Source: Verrucomicrobiota bacterium (GTDB taxonomy: Bacteria > Chlamydiota > Chlamydiia > Chlamydiales > Rhabdochlamydiaceae). Taken from it: a stretch of DNA of 64,000 bases. The DNA lies in NCBI GenBank assembly GCA_018240065.1, contig JAFEGH010000007.1:124001-188000 (forward strand). The letters are read 5' to 3'. This document shows, one piece after another, positions 18,961 to 26,799 of this stretch (position 1 is its first letter; each line of letters starts with the position of its first letter). The notes beneath the pieces were generated by a model, which was given only the letters and a program-made list of their open reading frames with translations, was not told the origin of the DNA and made no database searches. A program made the translations under genes and the position numbers.

Positions 18961-19888
18961 GTTCGCCTCCGTCTCTCTGGCTGTCTTCCTTTTCTATGCT
19001 GCGGAGAAGTTTTGCCATCGGCAGACCGACGGCTTCCAGATTGTCAAGATTCACTCCGACCTCCCTGCTTCCCCGCAATGGGAAACCCAGGCGCCCACTT
19101 CTCAGGAGCTGGAAAATCTCAGCAGCATTTTCTCCCGGCCCTTCCACTATCTGGACAGCGGCGGCCAGTGCTACGCATTTGTTTCCGAGGATGGGAACAT
19201 GGTCTTAAAACTCTTTAAAATGCACCACTTAAGGCAATACCCCTGGCTCCAGAGAATTTCCCTGCCGGGAATTTTTGACAGGCTGAGAGTCCATTTCCTC
19301 CTCCTTCAAAAACGAAAGCTTGAGCGCGTTTTTACCAGCAGCAAGATCGCCTACAAAGAATTAAAAAAAGAATCAGGGCTTCTTTACCTCAACCTCAATC
19401 CAAACCCCGCCTTAAGCGCCCACCGGCTTAAGTTGATCGACAAGCTCGGCATCGCCCACGAAGTAAGCTTGGCCCAAGTCCCTTTTGTCCTGCAATACAA
19501 AGCCGACAACGCCTTTAAGACGCTCCGCTTTCATCTTTTGCATCAGGACATTTCGTCTGCAAAGTTGGTCATCCGGGAAATCTTCGAGTGCCTCTCTGCG
19601 CGCTATGAGAAAGGGATCAAAGATCTCGATCCGGCCCTGCGGCGCAACATCGGTCTACTCAAGGACCGCGCGATCAACATCGACATCGGCTCATTTTATC
19701 TGGCCAATGCGCCGATCACCAATGAGGAGTTCAGGCAGGAACTGCTGAACGACACTCACCGCATGCGCAAATGGCTCAAGAAACGCTCAAAGGAATTGAC
19801 AGTGTACTTCGACTCTCTTGTCGAGGAGATCCAATTATTAACTCGAGACGGTGGAAAGGAAAGGGAAAAGACCGATAATGCCCTTTGA
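18944..19888 (+). CDS. Membrane-anchored kinase-like paralogue 7 of 7
   Basis: The 314-residue product has a hydrophobic segment at 8-20, TDGFQIVKIHSDL, YLDSGGQCYAFVSEDG (69-84), Lys89 in MVLKLF, KESGLLYLNLN, IKDLDPALRRN with Asp229 and Asn235, and NIDIG with Asp247. Its charged C-terminal tail (RDGGKEREK) runs 51 bases into the convergent MarC gene, so the two 3' ends overlap. No terminator is visible after it. Confidence 0.72.
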   Translation: MKFYRKFASVSLAVFLFYAAEKFCHRQTDGFQIVKIHSDLPASPQWETQAPTSQELENLSSIFSRPFHYLDSGGQCYAFVSEDGNMVLKLFKMHHLRQYPWLQRISLPGIFDRLRVHFLLLQKRKLERVFTSSKIAYKELKKESGLLYLNLNPNPALSAHRLKLIDKLGIAHEVSLAQVPFVLQYKADNAFKTLRFHLLHQDISSAKLVIREIFECLSARYEKGIKDLDPALRRNIGLLKDRAINIDIGSFYLANAPITNEEFRQELLNDTHRMRKWLKKRSKELTVYFDSLVEEIQLLTRDGGKEREKTDNAL

Positions 19889-20479
19889 AAGGGTTTGGAC
19901 CGCCATCGCTGCGAGGATAAGACCTGCCAGCCGGTTGACGATATTTATCCCTGTCTGTCCGAGCATCTTTTCGAACTGCGTCGCAAAGTAAAGAGTGATT
20001 CCAAGTGTGAGAGCGACCAGGACTGCGCCGGCGCTATAATAGACCTGGTTCATCACTCCCGGATGCGTGTTGACTGCAACGATCACTGTGCTGATCGCTC
20101 CTGGCCCTGCCATTAGTGGAATGGCAAGCGGAACGACGGCGATAGAGGGTTTATGCCTGGCTTCCTTTTGGTCTTCCGTCGTTTGTTTGATGCGGCTTGT
20201 CTCCGCATTGAGCATCGAAAGAGCGAGCAGGAAGACGACGAATCCGCCTGCCACCTGGAAAGCAGGAACAGTAATTCCCAAAAAGTCGAGAACCGGGCCC
20301 CCGATCCATGTCATGGTGATCAAAATCACGCCAACGGCAATGCCCGCGATCACTCCCGTCCTCTTTTTTTCTTTATCAGAAAGGCCGTGCGTCAGTCCAA
20401 GGAGCGCCGGCAATGCAGCAAACGGGCTGCAGATCACCAAAAGGGAGATAAAGTAATTGACAAACTGGCTCTTTTCCAT
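19838..20479 (-). CDS. MarC-family (UPF0056) integral membrane protein
   Basis: The 213-residue protein has about six hydrophobic segments and family stretches such as FAALPALLGLTHGLS near residue 20 and VPLAIPLMAGPGAISTVIV near 115. The family is widespread; its transport or other role is not established and the early link to multiple antibiotic resistance was withdrawn. It starts 21 bases after the stop of the exported NDK gene on the same strand, so the two probably share a transcript. Its 3' end overlaps the last kinase-like gene tail-to-tail. Confidence 0.9.
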   Translation of the reverse strand: MEKSQFVNYFISLLVICSPFAALPALLGLTHGLSDKEKKRTGVIAGIAVGVILITMTWIGGPVLDFLGITVPAFQVAGGFVVFLLALSMLNAETSRIKQTTEDQKEARHKPSIAVVPLAIPLMAGPGAISTVIVAVNTHPGVMNQVYYSAGAVLVALTLGITLYFATQFEKMLGQTGINIVNRLAGLILAAMAVQTLSKGIIGLFPFLSTVSS

Positions 20480-20500
20480 GAGATCGCCCTTAAAGCAGTA

Positions 20501-21016
20501 CTATTTACTCTTAGAGTAAATCTGACTTTCATTGAAGAAAAACGCAATCTCTTTTTTAGCGTTTTCAACAGAATCAGATCCATGAACGGCATTGTGTTCG
20601 ACACTTGTGCCAAACTGCTTTCGAAGGGTGCCGGGAGCCGCCTTGGCAGGGTCGGTCGCGCCCATCAGCTTCCGATAGGAATCAACCGCGTTGTCCCCTT
20701 CCAGGACCATCGCGACGACAGGCCCTGAGCTCATGAACTCAACAAGGGATTTATAAAATGGACGGTCTTTATGAACAGCGTAGAAAATGGACGCCTGGTC
20801 ATTTGTCATCCATGTCATCCGCATTGCCACTACTTTCAATCCAGCCCCTTCGATATTGGCGACAATCGGGCCAATCTTATTGGCGGCGACAGCATCCGGC
20901 TTGATGATCGATAGCGTCCGCTGGATCTGTTTGGGTGCAGGTTTTTCCTGTGAGAACACAGGAAGGCAGCAAAGGGCTGCTGCGGCAAACATCAGGCCTG
21001 TAAAAAATTTATTCAT
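20501..21016 (-). CDS. ndk: Nucleoside diphosphate kinase with an N-terminal signal peptide
   Basis: Residues 33-165 form a complete [43 protein letters not shown], and the active-site NAVHGSDS with His145. The enzyme exchanges terminal phosphates between NTPs and NDPs. Ahead of it lie about 28 extra residues, [20 protein letters not shown] then FSQ, with basic, hydrophobic and cleavage regions of a Sec signal. Bacterial NDK normally starts two or three residues before the RTLSIIKP equivalent and is cytosolic. There is no Met between the signal and the domain that could serve as a cytosolic start, so export is the simplest reading. Confidence 0.93.
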   Translation of the reverse strand: MNKFFTGLMFAAAALCCLPVFSQEKPAPKQIQRTLSIIKPDAVAANKIGPIVANIEGAGLKVVAMRMTWMTNDQASIFYAVHKDRPFYKSLVEFMSSGPVVAMVLEGDNAVDSYRKLMGATDPAKAAPGTLRKQFGTSVEHNAVHGSDSVENAKKEIAFFFNESQIYSKSK

Positions 21017-21040
21017 CTCGATCTCCCTATCCTAAAAAAA

Positions 21041-21069
21041 CAACTTCAAAACTTGGGGATTGTTTGGGT
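21041..21069 (+). repeat. Dispersed CAACTTCAA-type repeat, copy 2
   Basis: CAACTTCAAAACTTGGGG followed by ATTGTTTGGGT, 24 bases upstream of the NDK start codon. It shares its core with copies at 11289, 21246 and 21305. The 323-base gap between ndk and yhhQ (21017-21339) holds this and two more copies and shows no gene. Confidence 0.6.
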
Positions 21070-21245
21070 CATAAAGTAGAGAAGTTTAAGACAATAGACT
21101 AAAACTGTCCAGACCCACCCCGCAGGCATCAGGAAAAATAATGCCCGAAAACAACAATATATTTTACAAAATGAGTCGACAAATCCCCCCCTGAAATGCC
21201 CTTCCTAATTATGGGGGAGAATGGTATTCTGTTTCTCTATATTTT

Positions 21246-21335
21246 ACCCAAACAACTTCAATTTCTTATATTTACGATGATGGAATCCTACCAGCTTTCG
21301 CATTACCCAAACCAAAGTTTTGAAGCTGTTGGAGG
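21246..21335 (+). repeat. Dispersed CAACTTCAA-type repeats, copies 3 and 4, partly inverted
   Basis: ACCCAAACAACTTCAA at 21246-21261 and ACCCAAACCAAAGTTTTG continuing to GAAGCTGTTGGAG at 21305-21335. The second carries the core in the opposite orientation, so the pair can fold back. They lie directly before the yhhQ start, the last bases supplying GGAGG. Confidence 0.55.
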
Positions 21336-21339
21336 ATAG

Positions 21340-22017
21340 ATGAACGAATCTCTCTTTTTGCTTCACGTCGTTTTAGTGATGGGATTCGGCTTTGGCGCGC
21401 TCAGGATGGGCAAAGCAGCTCTCAGCGCCTGGGTCGCTCTTCAGGCCGTGCTGGCGAATCTGTTTGTCATCAAACAGATCTGCTTTTTTGGATTCCATGT
21501 CACATGCAGCGATGTGTTTGCAATCGGCAGCATCTTCGGACTTAACCTGCTGCGCGAATACTATGGCAAGGAAGCTGCGAAAAAAGCCCTCTGGAGCTGT
21601 TTTTTCGCGATGGTCTTCTTTGTGGCGATGGCGCAGATCCATCTCTTGTACACGCCCAGTCCGCTTGATACGACCCACCCCGCCTTCGACAGCATCCTTT
21701 CTTCGTCCCCCCGCCTCTTGATCGCTTCGCTTGCCGTCTTCTTCATCGTGCAACAGATCGATCTGCGTCTCTTCGGGTGGATCAAAGAGAAATGCAATCG
21801 GGTCCCGCTGGCCTTGAGGAACGCGGGATCTCTTGTCGCGACCCAATTTCTCGACACGGTCTTATTTTCGTTTCTCGGGCTTTGGGGACTTGTAGCTAGC
21901 CTCTTTGACATCATCCTCGTCAGCTTCCTGATCAAGCTCGCCGTGATCGCCCTGATGACCCCTTTAATCCAATTCTCAAAACGGTTTGCGCCACATGACT
22001 CTTACGACCGCGTTTAA
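21340..22017 (+). CDS. yhhQ: YhhQ-family queuosine-precursor transporter
   Basis: The 225-residue protein has about six hydrophobic segments and the family stretches VIKQICFFGFHVTCSDVFAIG near residue 45 and LLREYYGKEAAKKALW near 70. YhhQ proteins import queuosine precursors or the queuine base. A GGAGG site lies just before ATG 21340. The stop overlaps the tRNA-guanine transglycosylase start by 23 bases; no queuosine biosynthesis gene is near, which suggests salvage of an imported base. Confidence 0.92.
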   Translation: MNESLFLLHVVLVMGFGFGALRMGKAALSAWVALQAVLANLFVIKQICFFGFHVTCSDVFAIGSIFGLNLLREYYGKEAAKKALWSCFFAMVFFVAMAQIHLLYTPSPLDTTHPAFDSILSSSPRLLIASLAVFFIVQQIDLRLFGWIKEKCNRVPLALRNAGSLVATQFLDTVLFSFLGLWGLVASLFDIILVSFLIKLAVIALMTPLIQFSKRFAPHDSYDRV

Positions 22018-23134
22018 TTTTGAATTGATCCACACTTCCAGCAAATCGCGGGCCCGCGTAGGCAGGATCACCACGCCGCATGGCATCATCGACACTCCCA
22101 ATTTCGTCGGCGTGGGCACCAACGGCACCCTCAAAGCCCTAGACAACGAGACAGTGCATGAGATCGGACTGCAGCTCATGTTTTGCAACACCTACCACTT
22201 GCTTCTGCAGCCTGGAACACAGGTTGTCAAAGAGGCCGGAGGGCTGCATAAATTCATCAACCGCTCCCTGCCGATCATCACAGACTCCGGCGGGTTCCAG
22301 GTATTCAGCCTGGCGTATGGTTCTGTCGCTGACGAGCTGAAGAGCAAAGGCACAAAGAAACAGGACGGACATGTTCTGAAGATCAACGAAGAAGGAGTGC
22401 TTTTCCGCTCCTATCGCGACGGCGCGAAAGTGTTGCTTACTCCGGAAACGTCGATCGCCGCGCAAAAGGACCTAGGGGCCGACATCATCATTCCATTCGA
22501 TGAACTGCCCCCCTACCATATTGCCGACCTCGACTTGAAAAAGTCGCTCGACCGCACGCATCGCTGGGAAGAGCGCTCTCTTAATGCGCACCTTGAAAAT
22601 CCGCAGCAGCAGGCGATGTACGCTGTCGTCCACGGCGGCGTCCACAAAGAGCTGAGACAGGCCAGCTGCGCATTTCTCACCGGGCTTCCCTTCGACGGAT
22701 TCGCCGTCGGCGGAAGCATGGGAAAGACAAAGCCCCAAATGCTTGAGATGCTCTCTTTCACAATGCCGCTGCTCCCTACCGACAAACCTAACCACTTGCT
22801 GGGGATCGGCGATCTGGAGTCGATCGAAGGGTGCGTGCCCCTCGGGATCGACACCTTTGACTCTTCCTATCCCACAAGAGCTGCACGCCACGGCATTCTT
22901 CTCACGAAGAGCGGCCCTCTCAAGATCATGAAGAGCGAGAATGCCCGAGCATTCCGCCCGCCTGAAGAGGACTGTCCCTGCCCGGCCTGCAGAAAATTTT
23001 CCCTGGCCTATCTGCACCACCTCTTCAAAGCCCGCGAGATGACCTGCATGACGCTGGCTACGATCCACAACCTGCATTTCATGGTGGACCTGATGCGGCG
23101 CTATCGTCAAAAAATCTTAAGTAATGAGATTTAA
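21995..23134 (+). CDS. tgt: tRNA-guanine transglycosylase with an altered substrate-pocket loop
   Basis: The 379-residue enzyme swaps guanine at position 34 of GUN-anticodon tRNAs for a queuosine-type base. Visible are the general-acid motif TDSGGFQVF (Asp97), the base-recognition FDE (Asp169), the nucleophile in DTFDSSYPTRAARHG (Asp289) and the zinc site CPCPAC plus a distal His. The pocket loop that reads GGLAVGE in typical bacterial enzymes reads GGSMGKT at 239-245, so the Val next to the bound base is Gly as in eukaryotic enzymes. This fits queuine use, as known for Chlamydia trachomatis. The start is ATG 21995, inside the transporter gene. Confidence 0.95.
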   Translation: MTLTTAFNFELIHTSSKSRARVGRITTPHGIIDTPNFVGVGTNGTLKALDNETVHEIGLQLMFCNTYHLLLQPGTQVVKEAGGLHKFINRSLPIITDSGGFQVFSLAYGSVADELKSKGTKKQDGHVLKINEEGVLFRSYRDGAKVLLTPETSIAAQKDLGADIIIPFDELPPYHIADLDLKKSLDRTHRWEERSLNAHLENPQQQAMYAVVHGGVHKELRQASCAFLTGLPFDGFAVGGSMGKTKPQMLEMLSFTMPLLPTDKPNHLLGIGDLESIEGCVPLGIDTFDSSYPTRAARHGILLTKSGPLKIMKSENARAFRPPEEDCPCPACRKFSLAYLHHLFKAREMTCMTLATIHNLHFMVDLMRRYRQKILSNEI

Positions 23135-23346
23135 TTCGACTCTTGGTTACCCTTTTGCCTAAAAAAACTCCATTTTGGATTTAACCCACTCTGAATAAAG
23201 GAGCTTTTCGCGATCTTGCAGATTCATTCCTCCAAATATTGAGCCTTCGGCTTTGTTTATTGGAAAATAGACTGCAATCTCTTCGAAAATCCTGATTGAT
23301 TCCAGGGGAAGTAAACCAAAAACCGAGGTTAAAAAGGTCCAACTTT

Positions 23347-24051
23347 ATGAAATCTCTGATCGTTTTTCTTCTGTTGCTTACCTCACCGCTGGCCGCTAAT
23401 CCAAAAATGGTCATCGGCATCGCCGGCGGGACAGGATCCGGCAAATCGACCATGTCTGAAAAATTACTCGACACCTTCGCTGAGCGCGCCATCTTGATCA
23501 ATCAGGACGACTACTACAAAGATCTCGCACACCTGCCTGAAGAAGAACGCGCTAAACAGAATTTCGACCATCCCGATTCGATCGACTTTGAACTTCTACG
23601 AAAGCACCTGCTCCTTCTTAAAGCGAATAAATCCATTGAAGTGCCGATCTACAATTTCTGCCACCACTCCAGAGAAGTCGAAACCCGCACCGTGAAACCG
23701 GCGGACATCATCATCCTCGAAGGGATTTTACTCTTCGCCGTTCCAGAGATCCGCGATTTATGCGACCTGAAAGTGTTTGTCGAGACTGACGATGATATCC
23801 GCCTCCTGAGACGGATTGAAAGAGACATGGACCATAGAGCGCGCGATTTTAAGAGCATCCGGGATCAGTATATGAAGACTGTCAAACCGATGCACGACGC
23901 CTTTGTGGAGCCTAGCAAGCGGTTTGCGGACATCATCATCCCGACCCTTAAGCGCAATGACAATGGCCTGGCGCTGATTATTTCCTCTTTTAAAAAAGAC
24001 CAGGACTTCCTCGCTCAGCGAGAGCAAAACGGGAAGCCCGCGGTCAACTAA
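23347..24051 (+). CDS. udk: Uridine kinase with an N-terminal signal peptide
   Basis: Residues 21-220 are a full uridine/cytidine kinase: Walker A GGTGSGKST (27-35), NQDDYYKDLAHLPEEER, NFDHPDSIDF, YNFCHHSRE, the IILEGILLF strand, and RRIERDMDHRAR. It would phosphorylate uridine or cytidine to the monophosphate. Residues 1-17 (MKSLIVFLLLLTSPLAA) form a classical Sec signal with cleavage after LAA. ATG 23347 follows AAGG with 13-base spacing; the internal Met21 codon lacks a ribosome binding site, so the exported form is preferred. Family members are normally cytosolic. Confidence 0.92.
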   Translation: MKSLIVFLLLLTSPLAANPKMVIGIAGGTGSGKSTMSEKLLDTFAERAILINQDDYYKDLAHLPEEERAKQNFDHPDSIDFELLRKHLLLLKANKSIEVPIYNFCHHSREVETRTVKPADIIILEGILLFAVPEIRDLCDLKVFVETDDDIRLLRRIERDMDHRARDFKSIRDQYMKTVKPMHDAFVEPSKRFADIIIPTLKRNDNGLALIISSFKKDQDFLAQREQNGKPAVN

Positions 24052-24119
24052 GGAGCCTACGGACAATTCATTTGCCGGATGCTCACGCCGGTTTTTGTGC
24101 CTCCTTGTTTTTTCCAGCA

Positions 24120-24142
24120 CCCTAACTTAATTCAAGTTAGGG
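24120..24142. terminator. Palindromic hairpin between convergent udk and tdk
   Basis: CCCTAACTT / AAGTTAGGG, nine base pairs with a five-base loop, about 70 bases after udk and 80 bases after tdk. It could serve both strands; T-runs are short, so strength is uncertain. Confidence 0.5.
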
Positions 24143-24224
24143 CGTTCTCTATAACTCCCGAGGCACGGAAAACTAATCGTCGATCTCTGAATACCCCTTA
24201 TCCTGAGCATCCTTCAGAAGCAGA

Positions 24225-24824
24225 TCAGACTGTGGCGAGCAGTTCCTGCAGCTTGCTCGCTGCTTCGACCTGCTTGTGATAGCACTTATAGCAGACTGGA
24301 TAGTACTTTTCTTCCGCTCCGAGCTGCACAGAAGGGCCGTCCAGGGCAGCGACTCCATTCACATGCTTGATGTTGACGATCGACTTGCGGTTGCAGTAAT
24401 GGCATGTCGCCTTCACTTCCTCAATCGAGTCCGCAAGTTCCATCAACCGCATCGAACCTTCGAATAGGCGTGTGCGGAAATCAGAACGCAGACCGTAGCA
24501 GATGACAGGAATGTCTTTTGTGAGAGTTAGCATGCGGAGCTCTTCGATATGCTTGGCCGAAAGGAACTGCGCCTCATCGACGAGAATGCAGTTCACGCCG
24601 TCCCAATTCATCTCAAGAAGTTTGGTCTCCGGCGCGACGAGGATATCGGCTGCCATCTCAAGTCCGGCGCGCGATTTGATGCTCTCTCTGCCAAAACGGG
24701 TATCGAGCTCAGGCTTGAGCAGAAGGATATATTTTCCCTGCTGACGATAGTTGTGCGCAACAGCAAGAAGGTTCAGCGTTTTCGCGCTTCCGACAGTTCC
24801 ATAACGAAAATACAGCTTGGCCAT
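24225..24824 (-). CDS. tdk: Thymidine kinase
   Basis: The 199-residue protein matches type II (TK1-like) thymidine kinase: an N-terminal P-loop YGTVGSAKT, the Walker-B-like CILVDEAQFL near residue 90, YGLRSDFRTRLFEGS, and four zinc cysteines in CHYCNRK and CYKCYHKQ. It makes dTMP from thymidine in the cytosol; no signal peptide is present, unlike the neighbouring uridine kinase. The P-loop has Ala-Lys where Gly-Lys is usual. ATG 24824 follows GGAG at suitable spacing. It converges with udk. Confidence 0.93.
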   Translation of the reverse strand: MAKLYFRYGTVGSAKTLNLLAVAHNYRQQGKYILLLKPELDTRFGRESIKSRAGLEMAADILVAPETKLLEMNWDGVNCILVDEAQFLSAKHIEELRMLTLTKDIPVICYGLRSDFRTRLFEGSMRLMELADSIEEVKATCHYCNRKSIVNIKHVNGVAALDGPSVQLGAEEKYYPVCYKCYHKQVEAASKLQELLATV

Positions 24825-25049
24825 AACATTCCACTCCAAATGGATTTTTTAGTGAAACATACATGGTGGCAGGAGATTTTGGCAAACCCATCCTTGATTG
24901 AGAAGAAGAGACCCGGGACTGTCAGGAGGATCGGGAAAGACGAAAATATCAGATCAGCGGAAACCGCGCTTTCAACAATTTCGCTTTAACTTATTTTCGA
25001 TTTTCGCCATAAGAAACCCTTATTTTTCAAATTATTTGGGAGGAATCGC

Positions 25050-25655
25050 ATGATGCTGATGACCGACATCCACGTACGCTCATTTACAGGCTCCGGCCTT
25101 AAACCCTACCTGCATTCGGTCGCCAAACTGCGCATGGAGGTTTTCAAAGACTTCCCCTATTTCGAAGACCCCGACCTCGATCGGGAAACCCAATATCTCC
25201 GCAAAATCGCCGCGAACAAAGAAACAATCGGCGTGCTGATCTTCGATAATACCACGCTCGTCGGGGCCTCGCTCGGGTGTCCGCTGTCGATTGAAGAGCC
25301 CGCTATCCATAAGCCCTTTGTCGAGCGCAGGCTCGACATCGAATCCTTTTTCTATTTCGGCGATTCGGCGCTTCTCAAACAATACCGAGGCAGAGGAATC
25401 GGGCATCACTTCTTCGATGCCAGAGAATCCCACGTCGCCCATTTTAAAAAATACAAGCACATCTGTTTTTGCGTGCCAGATTGCCCCGAATCGGAATGCC
25501 CGCGCCCAAAAGACTACGTTCCCCTGCTCGACTTCTGGCGCAAGCGCGGCTATATCCACCATCCGGAAATGAAATGCCATGTTTCTTGGAAGAAAATAGA
25601 AAAAGCCCATCCGACAGACCATCAGATGAGCTTTTGGATCAAAGATCTACACTAG
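25050..25655 (+). CDS. GNAT-family acetyltransferase
   Basis: The 201-residue protein has a GNAT core: acetyl-CoA-binding motif A QYRGRGIGHHFFDARE near residue 112 and a preceding strand FFYFGDSALL. The N-terminal FRMEVFKDFPY-type region (LRMEVFKDFPYFE) is common in a subgroup acting on unknown small substrates. A GGGAGG site lies before ATG 25050. The substrate cannot be inferred. A 225-base AT-rich gap before it shows no gene. Confidence 0.88.
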   Translation: MMLMTDIHVRSFTGSGLKPYLHSVAKLRMEVFKDFPYFEDPDLDRETQYLRKIAANKETIGVLIFDNTTLVGASLGCPLSIEEPAIHKPFVERRLDIESFFYFGDSALLKQYRGRGIGHHFFDARESHVAHFKKYKHICFCVPDCPESECPRPKDYVPLLDFWRKRGYIHHPEMKCHVSWKKIEKAHPTDHQMSFWIKDLH

Positions 25656-25658
25656 ATT

Positions 25659-26555
25659 TTAGGTAATCTCGAAAGAATCGAGGAATGGATTTTGCTCCAG
25701 TTCCTTTGCGTGGGACTGCGGGTAGACGACCGTCAGCTTGTAGAGAGTTCCTCCAACGATGATCAAGCGCCCTTTCACCTCATCTTTGCCCTGCTTTAAA
25801 CGATAGTCCAGGACACGATGCTGACCATGCATCCTGAACTCCTTTTCAAGGAGAACGGATCCTTCCGTATGTTTCACCATCAGATCAAGAACACCTTTGA
25901 GTAGCGTCGTGTTCCCTGCGAGCCTCCATTTCCTGGGCAGATCGAGATGACTGACCGAATAACGCACTTTTTCCGACTCGTCGGTTGTGATTTCTTTGTA
26001 GCTGAGCACCTTTCCACTGTCGGGAATGACCAGCTCTTTGGAAGCGGCCTCAGGGTCGGTCGGGAATGAAACTTTGAAACCGGCGTCGGCGGATGAATAT
26101 TGGACCCATCCTTCAGGCGAGATCCCTTTCTCAAGGCCCACGCTCCATAACGCCAGCACGTTTCCATAGATCGCCGCCATGACAAAGGCGGAGCTTGTGA
26201 GAAAAGCGCACAGCTTTCTTTTCCAGGACACATTCTTTTGACGTACGGTTCCGGGCCTGCCAGGAAGGAAGAGGGCCCACTTCAAGGCAGACGAATAGGA
26301 AAGATTGCGTCCCATCGCATCGCCGACTGACAGTCCGAAGAGGGTCTTGCCAGGGGTTGTTCCCCACTTGGAGACCAGGAGGGCCTCGACCGGCGCCCAC
26401 AGGAAAGGGATTGCCAGGGCCAGATAGTAGTAGAAGAACGGGCCGTAGAAATAGGGCAGGAACAACGTGACGGCGCCAAGGGCCAGAAAGAAGATGCTAT
26501 AGTCGCAAAATCTGGCGAGAGCTCTAAACCAATTATTGATCTCAAAATTGAACAT
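25659..26555 (-). CDS. RDD-domain membrane protein with a C-terminal soluble domain
   Basis: The 298-residue protein has an N-terminal RDD-type membrane domain: FRALARFCDYSIFFLALG with the Arg-Asp pair, two more hydrophobic segments, and KWGTTPGKTLFGLSVGD near residue 70. Another hydrophobic segment lies near 112-128, and residues 140-298 form a beta-rich soluble domain that is probably extracytosolic. RDD proteins include ion and solute transporters, but most are uncharacterised. The stop lies 3 bases from the convergent GNAT gene stop. A 244-base AT-rich gap upstream contains only a terminator. Confidence 0.82.
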   Translation of the reverse strand: MFNFEINNWFRALARFCDYSIFFLALGAVTLFLPYFYGPFFYYYLALAIPFLWAPVEALLVSKWGTTPGKTLFGLSVGDAMGRNLSYSSALKWALFLPGRPGTVRQKNVSWKRKLCAFLTSSAFVMAAIYGNVLALWSVGLEKGISPEGWVQYSSADAGFKVSFPTDPEAASKELVIPDSGKVLSYKEITTDESEKVRYSVSHLDLPRKWRLAGNTTLLKGVLDLMVKHTEGSVLLEKEFRMHGQHRVLDYRLKQGKDEVKGRLIIVGGTLYKLTVVYPQSHAKELEQNPFLDSFEIT

Positions 26556-26749
26556 AGTAAAACTCCCTATTTAATTCGGGATATTATACCAACAACACAC
26601 CATTAATAATACTAATGTAAAAATTTAATATAATATATAAATCGAATTCAGACAAATACAATCATAAACACAAAACAATCAATATACATATCCTCCACAA
26701 CCCGCCGACAAGAGATGTAGATTTAAATTTTAACTTGCACCTCTCAAGC

Positions 26750-26784
26750 AAAAAAAAGAGGACGCAAAAGCATCCTCTTTTAAG
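26750..26784 (-). terminator. Terminator of the 2OG oxygenase gene
   Basis: Stem AAAAGAGGACGC / GCATCCTCTTTT with one mismatch and an AAAA loop, followed on the minus strand by a run of Ts; about 20 bases after the oxygenase stop. Confidence 0.85.
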
Positions 26785-26799
26785 TAGGATCTGGCAGCC

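Noticed and set aside
19838..19888. Frameshift or misassembly at the marC and kinase-like 7 overlap
   Set aside because: Both frames are intact and convergent; a 51-base tail overlap is explained by a charged, non-conserved C-terminus.
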